The notes: a model not told the origin generated them from the sequence alone. A DNA stretch of 64,000 nt from Streptomyces sp. R33 (GCF_041200175.1 NZ_CP165727.1:2951501-3015500), one strand, 5' to 3'. Counted from the first letter of the stretch, positions 36,049 to 45,817 are shown. Translations and numbers: made by a program.

Positions 36049-39000
36049 GTGCAGGGACGATTCAAGAGGGATGGCAGCGCTGCGGCGGAGCAGGAGCCGC
36101 GCGGCGGGACCGACCGTGGCTCCTCGCCCCAGCACGCCCAGAACCGCGGGCCGGCTGTCGAAGGCGCAGGCTCCGACTCCTCCGCCACGGTGAACGCGGT
36201 GAAGGGGAAGGCACGCCTCAAGCCCCGGGGCAAGGCGAAGAGCGAAGAGCCGGCCGACAAGGACGTGGCGATACCGAAGGCCCCCAGCGGGCCCGGGTCA
36301 CGCTTCGCCATGCAGAACTGGCGCATCAGCACGCGACTCGTGTCGCTGCTGACCCTGCCGGTCGTCGCCGCCACCACGCTCGGTGGCTTCCGCATCAACG
36401 ACTCGCTCAACGACATCGACCAGCTGGAGCACATGCAGCTGCTGACGACGATGACCCGGCAGGCCACCAACCTGGCCGCCATGCTCCAGGAGGAGCGGGA
36501 CAGGTCGGCCGGTCCGCTGTCGGCCGACAAGTCGGGCAAGCCCAACACCCTCGTCACGGGCGTCCGCGAACAGACCGACGCCGCCGCCAAGGCCTTCGCC
36601 GCCGCGACCGACAAGGTCGACGGCGCGGAGGACAAGGACGAGACCCTCAAGTCGATCCGCAACAACATCCTGCAGATCGGCCGCCAGCTCACCGGCATCG
36701 AGGAAATCCGCAAGAACGCGTACCGCAACAGCGCCCAGCAGACGGTCACCGAGTACAACGCGCTGATCGTCTCGCTGCTCTCGCTCTCCCAGGACATGGC
36801 GCAGGCCACCTCCAGCCCGGAGATGATCAAGCGTACGCGCGCCCTGGCGGCCTTCTCCTCCGCCAAGGAGTACGCCTCGATCCAGCGTGCCGTCATCGCC
36901 GCCTCGCTGCCCGACAGCGGCGCGCCCACCAACAACTTCAGCGAGAACGACCGCCTGTACGCCCTCGCCGCGCTCCGCGGCGAGAGCCAGGCGAAGAAGA
37001 CGTTCGAACTCGTCTACCAGGGCAAGCCCGAGGAACTCCTCGCGGTGCTCGGCGACGGCAACGCGGAGATCGGCAAGGCGGACCACTACACCCGCCGCGT
37101 CCTGTCGACCCAGGGTCAGTTCGCCAAGGAGACGCAGTACCGGTCCTGGATGGACTGGTACGACGCGGACGACACCAAGATCCAGGCGATGAAGCAGATC
37201 GAGCTCACCCTGCTCGAGGACATGGAGCAGAAGGCCCGCGAGCTCAAGAACTCCTCGCAGCAGGACGCCATCATCAACGGTGCCCTGATCCTCCTCGTCC
37301 TCGGTGTCTCGCTCGTCGGTGCCTTCGTCATGGCGCGGTCGATGATCCGCTCGCTGCGCCGCCTGCAGGACACCGCGACCCGGGTCGCCCAGGACCGACT
37401 GCCCGAGCTCGTCAAGCAGCTGTCCGACTCCGACCCGCAGGACGTGGACACGTCCGTGGAGTCGGTCGGCCTGCACACCCGCGACGAGATCGGCCAGGTG
37501 GCCGCGGCCTTCGACGACGTGCACCGCGAGGCCGTCCGCCTCGCCGCCGAGCAGGCCCTCCTCCGGGGCAACGTCAACGCGATGTTCACCAACCTCTCGC
37601 GCCGTTCGCAGGGCCTCATCCAGCGCCAGCTCTCGCTCATCTCCGAGCTCGAGTCGCGCGAGGCCGACCCGGACCAGCTGTCCTCGCTCTTCAAGCTCGA
37701 CCACCTCGCGACCCGTATGCGCCGTAACGGCGAAAACCTCCTCGTCCTCGCGGGCGAGGAGCCGGGCCGCCGCTGGACCCGCCCCGTCCCGCTCGTCGAC
37801 GTGCTCCGTGCCGCGGCGTCCGAGGTGGAGCAGTACGAGCGCATCGAGCTGGCGTCGGTGCCCGGCACCGATGTCGCCGGCCGCGTCGTCAACGACCTCG
37901 TGCACCTGCTCGCCGAGCTGCTGGAGAACGCCACGTCGTTCTCCTCCCCGCAGACCAAGGTCAAGGTCACCGGTCACGCGCTGCCCGACGGCCGCGTGCT
38001 CGTGGAGATCCACGACACCGGTATCGGCCTCTCCCCCGAGGACCTCGCCGCGATCAACGAGCGGCTCGCGTCGCCGCCGACCGTGGACGTCTCCGTCTCC
38101 CGCCGCATGGGCCTGTTCGTGGTCGGCCGCCTGTCCCTGCGACACGGCATCCGCATCCAGCTGCGCCCGTCCGACTCGGGCGGTACGACGGCCCTCGTCA
38201 TGCTGCCGGTGGACGTCGCCCAGGGCGGCAAGAAGCCGGGTCCGATGCCGGGCCAGGGCGGTCAGGGCGCTCCCGGTGGTCCGGGCTCCGGCGGCCCGCA
38301 GGGCATGCCGGGTGCTTCCGCGCAGGGTTCCGTCCCCGGCGGCGGCGCACGCCAGCCCGTGGGCGCCGGCCCGCAGCGCGGCCAGGTCTCCGGCGGCGGC
38401 CAGCGTGCCGCGCTGCCGGGCCGCGACGGCGGTCCGCAGGGCGGTCCCGGTGCCCGTCCGCAGCAGGGCGGCACCGGCGGGCGTCCGCAGGGCGGTCCGG
38501 GCATGTCCGGGATGCCGGGCGCTCCGACCGGCCAGGGCCAGGGTGCCTTCGGCGGCGGTGCACCGCTGCCGGGCCGCGGTCCGGCCGGCGCTCCCCCGTC
38601 GCGTCCGATGTCCGCGCCCACGGCCTCCGGCCAGGCCGGGTTCCCGCAGGGCAACGGCTTCGAGCGGCCGCAGACGCCGCAGCAGCCCGCCCCCACGGGC
38701 CCGGTCCCCTCGGCCCAGGCGCCCGCCGCCCCGGCTCCGCGCGGCAACCGTCCGCAGCTGCCGCCGCGCGGTGGCGCCCACCGTCCGGAGCTTCCGGGCG
38801 CGGGCGGCGGTCCCGCCGGGATCCCGCAGACCACCAGCTGGGGCGCCGACCCGGCGCGCAGCGGCGGCCAGGAGGTCCCGCGCGGCCACGACGAGCTCTC
38901 GGGCCCCGGTTCGACGGCGGAGTTCCCCCGTCCGGACTTCAACGCCCCGCGCCCGCCGGCCGGCAACAGCACCACCGGGCAGTTCGAGCGCCCGCAGCTG

Positions 39001-39681
39001 CACGGTCCGGCGGACCCGTCCACCACGGGCCAGTTCGCCCGCCCGGACTACCAGGCCCCGCGGCCCGGCGGCCCCGGAGTCGGCGGATACGCCCAGCAGC
39101 AGTCCCAGGCCCCGCAGTTGCCGCAGGCCTCCCAGCCGGAGGCGCTGCCGCCGGCCCCGAGCACCGGCAACGAGCGCAGCCCGATCTTCGACACCCTGGA
39201 GTCGAACTGGTTCCACCAGGAGGGCCAGCAGTCCTCCGGTCAGGCGCCGGCCGTACCCCAGCAGCAGTCCGCCCCGGCTCCGGCTCCCCAGCAGCGCCCG
39301 CAGCAGCCGCTGCCGCAGCGCGGCCAGGAGCCCGCGGCCGAGCCCGCCCAGGCGGCGAACGGCAGCTCGCCGACCGTCAGCTGGCGGTCCTCGCCGAACG
39401 ACGAGCTGATGCGGCAGGCCGAGCGCGTGCGCCAGCCCGCCGCCGGCGGCATCACCACCTCGGGGCTGCCCCGCCGAGTACCACGGGCGAACCTCGTGGC
39501 CGGCACCGCGCAGCAGCAGGCCGACGCACAGAGCGGCCCGCAGGTCTCGCGAGCTCCGGACGACGTCCGCGGCCGTCTGACCAACCTCCGACGGGGTATC
39601 CAGCAGGGCCGTCAGGCCGGCAACAACGGCCCGGCGACCGGCAGTTACCACATCGACCCCACTTACCAGCAGGAGCGTTAG
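36049..39681 (+). CDS. cvnA: Conservon sensor-kinase-like protein CvnA, first copy
   Basis: 1210 residues from a GTG at 36049 (MQGRFKRDGSA). TM1 is about 93-115, an all-helical nitrate/nitrite-sensor-like (NIT) extracellular domain covers 120-400, TM2 407-430, then HAMP, a dimerisation region with LDHLATRMRRNGENLL, and an HATPase domain about 615-725 (N box HLLAELLENATSFS, G box DTGIGLS). Residues 725-1150 are a Pro/Gly/Gln-rich disordered tail; the last 60 (GLPRRVPRANLV...APDDVRGRLTNLRRG) are conserved with the second copy. Conservons of Streptomyces resemble eukaryotic GPCR-type signalling and affect development and antibiotics. Start could lie slightly upstream. Confidence 0.9.
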   Translation: MQGRFKRDGSAAAEQEPRGGTDRGSSPQHAQNRGPAVEGAGSDSSATVNAVKGKARLKPRGKAKSEEPADKDVAIPKAPSGPGSRFAMQNWRISTRLVSLLTLPVVAATTLGGFRINDSLNDIDQLEHMQLLTTMTRQATNLAAMLQEERDRSAGPLSADKSGKPNTLVTGVREQTDAAAKAFAAATDKVDGAEDKDETLKSIRNNILQIGRQLTGIEEIRKNAYRNSAQQTVTEYNALIVSLLSLSQDMAQATSSPEMIKRTRALAAFSSAKEYASIQRAVIAASLPDSGAPTNNFSENDRLYALAALRGESQAKKTFELVYQGKPEELLAVLGDGNAEIGKADHYTRRVLSTQGQFAKETQYRSWMDWYDADDTKIQAMKQIELTLLEDMEQKARELKNSSQQDAIINGALILLVLGVSLVGAFVMARSMIRSLRRLQDTATRVAQDRLPELVKQLSDSDPQDVDTSVESVGLHTRDEIGQVAAAFDDVHREAVRLAAEQALLRGNVNAMFTNLSRRSQGLIQRQLSLISELESREADPDQLSSLFKLDHLATRMRRNGENLLVLAGEEPGRRWTRPVPLVDVLRAAASEVEQYERIELASVPGTDVAGRVVNDLVHLLAELLENATSFSSPQTKVKVTGHALPDGRVLVEIHDTGIGLSPEDLAAINERLASPPTVDVSVSRRMGLFVVGRLSLRHGIRIQLRPSDSGGTTALVMLPVDVAQGGKKPGPMPGQGGQGAPGGPGSGGPQGMPGASAQGSVPGGGARQPVGAGPQRGQVSGGGQRAALPGRDGGPQGGPGARPQQGGTGGRPQGGPGMSGMPGAPTGQGQGAFGGGAPLPGRGPAGAPPSRPMSAPTASGQAGFPQGNGFERPQTPQQPAPTGPVPSAQAPAAPAPRGNRPQLPPRGGAHRPELPGAGGGPAGIPQTTSWGADPARSGGQEVPRGHDELSGPGSTAEFPRPDFNAPRPPAGNSTTGQFERPQLHGPADPSTTGQFARPDYQAPRPGGPGVGGYAQQQSQAPQLPQASQPEALPPAPSTGNERSPIFDTLESNWFHQEGQQSSGQAPAVPQQQSAPAPAPQQRPQQPLPQRGQEPAAEPAQAANGSSPTVSWRSSPNDELMRQAERVRQPAAGGITTSGLPRRVPRANLVAGTAQQQADAQSGPQVSRAPDDVRGRLTNLRRGIQQGRQAGNNGPATGSYHIDPTYQQER

Positions 39682-40104
39682 TTGAGTTCGATGAGCCAGG
39701 CGGCACAGAACCTGAACTGGTTGATCACCAACTTCGTGGACAACACCCCCGGGGTGTCCCACACGGTGGTGGTCTCCGCCGACGGCCTCCTTCTGGCGAT
39801 GTCCGAAGGCTTTCCCCGGGACCGCGCCGATCAGCTGGCGGCCGTGGCCTCCGGTCTGACGTCGCTGACCGCAGGCGCCTCCCGCATCTTCGAGGGTGGC
39901 GCCGTCAACCAGACCGTCGTCGAGATGGACCGGGGATTCCTCTTCCTCATGTCCGTCTCGGACGGATCCTCGCTGGCCGTACTCGCACACCCCGAATGCG
40001 ACATCGGCCTCGTCGGCTACGAGATGGCCCTCCTCGTGGACCGCGCCGGCAGCGTCCTCACCCCGGACCTGCGCGCGGAGCTGCAGGGAAGCCTGCTCAT
40101 CTGA
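39682..40104 (+). CDS. cvnB: Conservon Roadblock/LC7 protein CvnB, first copy
   Basis: 140 residues. Roadblock/LC7 fold (FVDNTPGVSHTVVVSADGLLLAMSEG split between strand and helix; VVEMDRGFLFLMSVSD). Starts at a TTG directly after the cvnA stop with AGGAG upstream, or at the ATG three codons later. CvnB is thought to act on the CvnD GTPase as Roadblock proteins do. Nearly identical to the second copy at 44747, including long runs of identical DNA. Confidence 0.93.
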   Translation: MSSMSQAAQNLNWLITNFVDNTPGVSHTVVVSADGLLLAMSEGFPRDRADQLAAVASGLTSLTAGASRIFEGGAVNQTVVEMDRGFLFLMSVSDGSSLAVLAHPECDIGLVGYEMALLVDRAGSVLTPDLRAELQGSLLI

Positions 40105-40112
40105 CGCCACAT

Positions 40113-40143
40113 CTCCCGGCCGGACGGTACTTCCGGCCGGGAG
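40113..40143 (+). terminator. Hairpin inside the first conservon
   Basis: 12-bp perfect arms CTCCCGGCCGGA and complement, 7-base loop, 8 bp after cvnB. It lies within the operon (cvnC starts at 40256), so it may reduce readthrough or protect the upstream mRNA. The second conservon has no such hairpin at this place. Confidence 0.55.
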
Positions 40144-40255
40144 ACCGGGGCTCCGGCCCCGGAACCCAGTACCACCGCCAGGCCGTCATACCGTCCCCCC
40201 ACCGGCCGCCCCGTCAGACGGCACGCTGACCACTGCTGTCCAGCCCGGAGGATCA

Positions 40256-40651
40256 ATGACCCCGCCCCCCGCCTACTCCGATTCGTACGGCGATTCGTCG
40301 TACTCGGAAGGCGACCAGCCGCTCGTTCGCCCGTACGCGATGACCGGCGGACGGACCCGGCCGCGCTACCAGCTCGCCATAGAGGCGCTGGTCAGCACCA
40401 CGGCCGATCCGATGCACCTGTCCGGCCTGCTTCCCGAGCACCAGCGCATCTGCACGCTGTGCCGCGAGGTCAAGTCGGTCGCGGAGGTCTCCGCACTGCT
40501 GTCGATGCCGCTCGGTGTCGCCCGGATCCTCGTCGCCGACCTGGCCGAGGCCGGAATGGTGGCCATCCACCAGCCGGGTAATGGAGAGGCCGGCGGCACG
40601 CCGGATGTAACGCTGCTCGAAAGGGTGCTCAGTGGACTTCGCAAGCTCTAA
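40256..40651 (+). CDS. cvnC: Conservon DUF742 protein CvnC, first copy
   Basis: 131 residues. DUF742 core: LVRPYAMTGGRTRPRYQLAI, then LPEHQRICTLCREVKSVAEV and ARILVADLAEAGMVAIHQP, a winged-helix-like fold. GGAGG precedes the ATG. Its 3' end overlaps the cvnD start by 20 bp. In other Cvn systems CvnC interacts with CvnA and CvnB. The N-terminal 20 residues are Ser/Tyr-rich; the second copy has a much longer Gln/Pro-rich N-terminus here. Confidence 0.92.
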   Translation: MTPPPAYSDSYGDSSYSEGDQPLVRPYAMTGGRTRPRYQLAIEALVSTTADPMHLSGLLPEHQRICTLCREVKSVAEVSALLSMPLGVARILVADLAEAGMVAIHQPGNGEAGGTPDVTLLERVLSGLRKL

Positions 40652-41213
40652 TGGCGGAACCGCCCGTTCCACCACCTCCGCGAAGATCGTGGTGGCGGGC
40701 GGGTTCGGCGTGGGCAAGACCACGTTCGTCGGGGCCGTCTCGGAGATCAATCCGCTGCGCACCGAAGCCGTCATGACCTCCGCGTCCGCCGGCATCGACG
40801 ATCTGACCCACACCGGGGACAAGACGACCACCACGGTCGCCATGGACTTCGGCCGCATCACCCTGGACCAGGACCTGATCCTGTACCTCTTCGGTACCCC
40901 CGGTCAGGACCGGTTCTGGTTCATGTGGGACGACCTCGTCCGCGGCGCCATCGGTGCCATCGTGCTCGTCGACACCCGCCGCCTCGCCGACTGCTTCCCC
41001 GCGGTCGACTACTTCGAGAACAGCGGGCTGCCGTTCGTCGTGGCCCTCAATGGCTTCGAGGGACACCAGCCGTACACCCCGGAGGAAGTCCGCGAGGCCC
41101 TGCAGATCGGCCCGGACGCTCCGATCATCACCACCGACGCCCGCCACCGGGCGGACGCCAAGAGCGCGCTCATCACGCTGGTCGAGCACGCCCTCATGGC
41201 CCGACTCAAGTAA
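40632..41213 (+). CDS. cvnD: Conservon small GTPase CvnD, first copy
   Basis: 193 residues, MglA/Ras-like. P-loop GGFGVGKT at 23-30, G3 region FGTPGQDRFWFMWDDL near 88-103. The usual NKxD base-recognition motif is replaced by ALNGFEG, a feature of this family. Starts with a GTG inside the end of cvnC (GTGGACTTCGC). Probable signalling switch downstream of CvnA, with CvnB as regulator. Differs from the second copy at only about five residues. Confidence 0.94.
   Translation: MDFASSNGGTARSTTSAKIVVAGGFGVGKTTFVGAVSEINPLRTEAVMTSASAGIDDLTHTGDKTTTTVAMDFGRITLDQDLILYLFGTPGQDRFWFMWDDLVRGAIGAIVLVDTRRLADCFPAVDYFENSGLPFVVALNGFEGHQPYTPEEVREALQIGPDAPIITTDARHRADAKSALITLVEHALMARLK
40752..40954 (+). repeat. 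203-bp block identical to 45918-46120
   Basis: Reading both cvnD genes side by side, I find no difference over this stretch, third codon positions included, while flanking codons differ. See finding on gene conversion. Confidence 0.85.
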
Positions 41214-41547
41214 CACGATTCGAGTCACGCGGCTCAAGGGGCACCACTCAAGTACCACGGGTTCTTCACAACGTGAGAGGGGCGGGCTGTGTCATAGGAC
41301 ACGGCCCGCTCTCTCGGTTCATAACGTTTCGACAGAGAATTGCCGCCAGTTGGACACAGGGTGCGGTCGGCCGGTGCCGCTGCGCGCACGGATGACTCCA
41401 TTTTTGCTGCTGCTCGCTCTTTATGTCCGATTTATGCGGGACATAAGCCTCTTGGAATGGCTGATTCCAACTGTTTGGAACACGGCCGTTAACCGTGCTG
41501 GAATTCAACTAACTAGCTAGTAGCACCGCCGGAAGGTTGTTGGTCGA
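41214..41547. promoter_or_regulatory. Region between the two conservons with several inverted repeats
   Basis: No gene is seen. After the terminator at 41275-41316 come a TTATGTCC/GGACATAA pair (41421-41446), a TTGGAAT/ATTCCAA pair (41452-41470) followed at once by a further TTGGAA (41475-41480), and the shared GTGCTGGAATTC block (41495-41506), 42 bp before cvnA. Composition is clearly less GC-rich than the genes. Likely the promoter and operator region of the second conservon. Confidence 0.6.
41275..41316 (+). terminator. Terminator of the first conservon
   Basis: Stem built on GCGGGCTGTGTC and its partner (one G-U), extended by GAGAG/CTCTC, loop ATAG, about 62 bp after cvnD. Confidence 0.7.
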
Positions 41548-44500
41548 GTGAGGCGAAGCAACTCGAGCCCCGCGGATGAACCCGCGCGCGGCAACTTCAC
41601 CCCGCCGCAGCGCGCGGCCGCGTCGCCCGTCGACGTACCCGTGGACCCACCGGCGAAGAGCGGCAGCACCAGCAGGTTCGCACCCCGTAACTGGCGTGTG
41701 CCGACCAAGCTGAACGCCATCCTGCTCGTACCCGTCCTCGTCGGACTGGTCATGGGCGGCTTCCAGGTGAAGGGCTCCGTAGACAGCTGGAACGAGGCCA
41801 AGGACGCCGAGAAGACGGCCCGCATCGTCCAGGCGGCGGCCGAATACGGCCAGGCCCTCCTCAACGAGCGCGACCTGACGGCCGAACCGCTCCTTCGTGG
41901 CGACGCCAACAACGCGGTCGTCGCGAAGGCCCGGGATGCCACGGACCTGGCCAAGGAGAGGTTCGCCCAGGCCTCCAAGGACCTGCCCTCGAACGCGAAC
42001 CAGGGGCTGGCGCGCCGCCTCGAGCTCTTCCGCCAGGAGGAGCCCAAGCTCGCGGCCGTCCGTCAGACGGCGTACACCGCGCAGGAGACGGACAAGAAGA
42101 ACCCGCCCAGCGCGAACGGTCCGATCCCGACCGAAGAGGGGTACGTGCTGGTCCAGCACTACCTCATGACGTTCTCCAACGAACTCGGCCTGGGCACCGG
42201 CAACGTCACCAGCTACGGGCGCATGGTCTACGCGGTCGAGCTGGCCAAGGCCGCCAACTCGCTCCAGCGCTCGGTCGGCACCCACCTGCTGGTGCGGCCC
42301 AACGAGAACGAACAGGTCCGCAAGGCCCAGCTCGTCGCCTTCTCCTCGTACGCCTACCTCGAGGAAATCGCCATCGGCGAGTACGTCGCGGCCGGCACCG
42401 AGGACGACGTGGCCCGCCTCAAGGAGGTCATGGGCAAGAAGTCGCAGGAGGGTGCCGCCAAGCTCGCCGCCGCCAAGCAGCAGGCCGAGCAGGCCGGCAC
42501 CGTCTTCAAGGCTCCGCCCATCGTGAACGGTTCCGCGCTCACCGGCATGACCGAGGCGATAGCCGGCGGCGGCGACAAGAACAAGCTCGCCGCGAACGGC
42601 ACCACGCCCCAGGCCTGGCAGGCTGCGGCCACCGCCAAGTTCGAGGGCTACGCCGAGATCGAGAAGGACCTCCTCGCCAAGGCCGTCAACGACTCCGTCG
42701 CGGTCTCCGACGAGGCCCGCAACGACGCCATCTGGACCGGCGCCGTCGTGGTCGTGGCCCTGCTCGCCGCCTTCATCCTGGCCGGCCTGATGGCCCGCTC
42801 GATGAGCCGCTCGATGCGCCGCCTGCGCTCCGCCGCCTTCGACGTCGCCGAGCAGCGCCTGCCGATGCTCGTCGACCAGCTCTCGCGCACCGACCCGGGC
42901 AAGGTCGACACCCGTGTCGCACCGATCCCGATCAACTCCCAGGACGAGATCGGCGAGGTCGCCCGCGCCTTCGACCAGGTCCACCGGGAAGCGGTCCGGC
43001 TCGCCGCCGAGCAGGCGCTCCTGCGAGGGAACGTCAACGCGATCTTCACGAACCTCTCGATGCGCAACCAGTCGCTGATCGAGGGCCAGCTGACCCTCAT
43101 CACCGACCTGGAGAACAACGAGGCCGACCCGGACCAGCTGGAGAACCTCTTCCGCCTGGACCACCTGGCCACCCGTATGCGCCGCAACGGCGAGAACCTC
43201 CTCATCCTCGCGGGTGAGGAGCCGGGCCGCCGCTGGGACCAGCCGGTCCCCCTCGTCGACGTCCTGCGCGCCGCCTCCTCCGAGGTGGAGCAGTACGAGC
43301 GCATCGAGCTCTCGGGCGTCTCCGAGGCCGAGATCCACGGCCAGGCCGTGACCGACCTCGTGCACCTGCTCGCCGAGCTCCTGGAGAACGCCACCACGTT
43401 CTCCTCCCCGCAGACCAAGGTCCGCGTCAACGCCACGCGTCTGCCCGACGGCCGCGTCATGGTCGAGATCCACGACAAGGGCATCGGCCTCACCGCCGAG
43501 GACTTCGCGGACATCAACCACAAGCTGGCCAACCCGCCGACGGTGGACGCCGCGATCTCCCAGCGCATGGGTCTGTTCGTGGTCGGCCGGCTGGCGGACC
43601 GCCACAGCATCCGGGTCCAGCTGCGCCCCTCGGGCGAGGCCGCCGGCACCACGTCGCTGGTCATGCTGCCCGACGCGATCACCCATGGTGGTGGTGGCGA
43701 GGGGATCCCGGACGACGACTTCACGGTGTCCTCGATGATCCCTCAGCAGTCGGCCCAGCAGGCCGTCCCGATGCGTACGGCGGCCGAGCTCGGCTTCGAC
43801 GACTCCAGGTACGAAGCCAGAGGGGCCGACGCCCAGGGCGACGCCCCCGGGCTCAACCCGGTCGGCCGCTCCCTGGCCCAGCAGGAGCGCAGAGCCGCGC
43901 TCGAGGCCCAGGTCTACGGGCAGGAACAGCAGGCCGAGTACTCCGAGCAGGAGTATGCGGAACCGCAGCCGGAGCACGGGTACCAGCAGTACCAGGAGTA
44001 CGAGCAGCAGCCCGAGCAGGGTTACGACACCTCGTACGACTCCCAGCAGGCCCACGGGGCCCAGCAGGGCTACGAGGCGTACCCGCAGCAGGACTACGCC
44101 TATCCGGAAGCCGGCTACCAGGATCGGCAGCAGGGCGCCCAGGCGTACGACGGCGGCTACGGATCCCGGTCCCAGCAGGCAGAGTGGCCCGAGCAGAACA
44201 CCTACTCCGGCGGCTACCAGCAGGGATACGGGACCGAATCGGAACCCCAGGCCGCTCCCGAACCCGCCCCGGAGCGCGTAGGCTTCGACCGTCCGGGCGC
44301 CGCTGCCGACACCGGCCACGAAGTGACCGGAGCGGGCCTGCCGCGCCGCGGCAGCCAGCAGCAGTGGCAGCCGGCACAGAAGGAAGCGGAGTCCACCGGA
44401 TCCCTCTTCGAGCAGCGGCCGCCGCGACAGCAGCAGCCCGCCGCCCCGGAGCGGGACGAGGAAGGCAGCAACGACTGGCGCTCGAACAACGACGAGCGCT

Positions 44501-44745
44501 GGCAGCAGGCCGCAAAACTCCGTGAGCCGAAGGCGGGCGGGGTCACCCCGTCCGGACTCCCTCGGCGCGTGCCCAAGGCCAACCTGGTCGAGGGCGCGGC
44601 GGAGACGACCCCGCAGGGCGGCCCCCAGGTCTCCCGCGCACCGGAGGACGTCCGCGGCAGGTTGAGCAATCTGCGGCGCGGTGTCCAGCAGGGACGCAGC
44701 GCGGGTTCTGAGCAGTCAAGTAACAGCTATGACCAGGAGCGTTAG
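41548..44745 (+). CDS. cvnA: Conservon sensor-kinase-like protein CvnA, second copy
   Basis: 1065 residues from a GTG with GGAAGG upstream. TM1 about 55-75, sensor domain 80-390, TM2 394-416, HAMP, LDHLATRMRRNGENLLILAG, HATPase about 600-710 (HLLAELLENATTFS, DKGIGLT). The tail 712-1000 is rich in Gln, Tyr and Glu (repeated QQGYE, EQEYAE), unlike the Pro/Gly tail of the first copy. Kinase core about as similar to copy one as expected for old paralogues; the sensor domain differs strongly, suggesting a different signal. The C-terminal GLPRRVPKANLV...RAPEDVRGRLSNLRRG block is shared. Confidence 0.92.
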   Translation: MRRSNSSPADEPARGNFTPPQRAAASPVDVPVDPPAKSGSTSRFAPRNWRVPTKLNAILLVPVLVGLVMGGFQVKGSVDSWNEAKDAEKTARIVQAAAEYGQALLNERDLTAEPLLRGDANNAVVAKARDATDLAKERFAQASKDLPSNANQGLARRLELFRQEEPKLAAVRQTAYTAQETDKKNPPSANGPIPTEEGYVLVQHYLMTFSNELGLGTGNVTSYGRMVYAVELAKAANSLQRSVGTHLLVRPNENEQVRKAQLVAFSSYAYLEEIAIGEYVAAGTEDDVARLKEVMGKKSQEGAAKLAAAKQQAEQAGTVFKAPPIVNGSALTGMTEAIAGGGDKNKLAANGTTPQAWQAAATAKFEGYAEIEKDLLAKAVNDSVAVSDEARNDAIWTGAVVVVALLAAFILAGLMARSMSRSMRRLRSAAFDVAEQRLPMLVDQLSRTDPGKVDTRVAPIPINSQDEIGEVARAFDQVHREAVRLAAEQALLRGNVNAIFTNLSMRNQSLIEGQLTLITDLENNEADPDQLENLFRLDHLATRMRRNGENLLILAGEEPGRRWDQPVPLVDVLRAASSEVEQYERIELSGVSEAEIHGQAVTDLVHLLAELLENATTFSSPQTKVRVNATRLPDGRVMVEIHDKGIGLTAEDFADINHKLANPPTVDAAISQRMGLFVVGRLADRHSIRVQLRPSGEAAGTTSLVMLPDAITHGGGGEGIPDDDFTVSSMIPQQSAQQAVPMRTAAELGFDDSRYEARGADAQGDAPGLNPVGRSLAQQERRAALEAQVYGQEQQAEYSEQEYAEPQPEHGYQQYQEYEQQPEQGYDTSYDSQQAHGAQQGYEAYPQQDYAYPEAGYQDRQQGAQAYDGGYGSRSQQAEWPEQNTYSGGYQQGYGTESEPQAAPEPAPERVGFDRPGAAADTGHEVTGAGLPRRGSQQQWQPAQKEAESTGSLFEQRPPRQQQPAAPERDEEGSNDWRSNNDERWQQAAKLREPKAGGVTPSGLPRRVPKANLVEGAAETTPQGGPQVSRAPEDVRGRLSNLRRGVQQGRSAGSEQSSNSYDQER

Positions 44746-44746
44746 T

Positions 44747-45169
44747 GTGAGCCCGATGAGCCAGGCGGCACAGAACCTGAACTGGTTGATCACCAACTTC
44801 GTGGACAACACCCCTGGGGTGTCCCACACGGTGGTGGTCTCCGCCGACGGCCTTCTTCTGGCGATGTCCGACGGATTCCCGCGCGACCGCGCCGATCAGC
44901 TGGCGGCCGTGGCCTCCGGTCTGACGTCGCTGACCGCAGGAGCCTCCCGCATCTTCGAGGGTGGCGCCGTCAACCAGACCGTCGTCGAGATGGACCGGGG
45001 ATTCCTCTTCCTCATGTCCGTCTCGGACGGATCCTCGCTCGCGGTGCTCGCGCACCCCGAGTGCGACATCGGCCTCGTGGGCTATGAGATGGCCCTCCTT
45101 GTGGACCGGGCAGGCAGTGTCCTCACCCCGGAACTGCGCTCGGAGCTGCAGGGAAGTCTTCTCAACTAG
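44747..45169 (+). CDS. cvnB: Conservon Roadblock/LC7 protein CvnB, second copy
   Basis: 140 residues, starting at GTG 44747 (M-S-P-M-S-Q) one base after the cvnA stop, with AGGAGC upstream. Differs from the first copy by about five residues (for example Asp for Glu in AMSDGFPRD and Asn for Ile at the end). Runs of more than 100 identical bases are shared with the first copy. Confidence 0.93.
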   Translation: MSPMSQAAQNLNWLITNFVDNTPGVSHTVVVSADGLLLAMSDGFPRDRADQLAAVASGLTSLTAGASRIFEGGAVNQTVVEMDRGFLFLMSVSDGSSLAVLAHPECDIGLVGYEMALLVDRAGSVLTPELRSELQGSLLN

Positions 45170-45262
45170 CAAACAGGCAGTGCGTTTCGCGTCATCGCAC
45201 CATAGGGTGCGGTGGCGCGGTTCCACAGGGAGTACTGCGTTCTTGGAGTCGGAGGAGGAAAC

Positions 45263-45817
45263 GTGACAACACCCGGAGGTCATCCTTATGGCGGCGCGCA
45301 GCAGCCGCAGGGTGGGCAGCACGACCAGAACCGCTTCAACTTTCCCTCCGCTCCCAGCCGGCCCGTGCCGGAGCAGAACCCCTACCAGCAGCCGTACGGA
45401 CAGCCCCAGCAGGCCCAGCCGCCTCACCGGCCTCCGCAGCAGCCCCACCGTGGGTCGCCGCAGGCCCCGAAGGCACACAACCCGCTGGTGCGCCCGTACG
45501 CAATGACCGGCGGCCGTACCCGGCCGCGCTACCAGCTCGCCATCGAGGCGCTGGTCAGTACCACGGCCGATCCCGCGCGGCTGCAAGGGCAGTTGCCCGA
45601 GCACCAGCGCATCTGCCGCCTGTGCCAGGAGATCAAATCCGTCGCGGAGATCTCGGCACTTCTCTCCATTCCTCTTGGTGTCGCCCGCATCCTCGTCGCC
45701 GACCTGGCGGAGGCGGGCCTTGTCGCCATTCACCAGCCCGGCGGCGACGAGTCTGCCGGTGGCCAGCCAGATGTGACACTGCTCGAAAGGGTGCTCAGTG
45801 GACTTCGCAAGCTCTAA
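45263..45817 (+). CDS. cvnC: Conservon DUF742 protein CvnC, second copy
   Basis: 184 residues from a GTG with GGAGGAGG upstream. The first 75 residues are Gln/Pro/Tyr-rich (QNPYQQPYGQPQQAQPP) and absent from copy one; DUF742 follows, HNPLVRPYAMTGGRTRPRY to LLERVLSGLRKL, very close to copy one. Overlaps cvnD by 20 bp as in the first conservon. The low-complexity head may bind partners specific to this CvnA. Confidence 0.92.
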   Translation: MTTPGGHPYGGAQQPQGGQHDQNRFNFPSAPSRPVPEQNPYQQPYGQPQQAQPPHRPPQQPHRGSPQAPKAHNPLVRPYAMTGGRTRPRYQLAIEALVSTTADPARLQGQLPEHQRICRLCQEIKSVAEISALLSIPLGVARILVADLAEAGLVAIHQPGGDESAGGQPDVTLLERVLSGLRKL

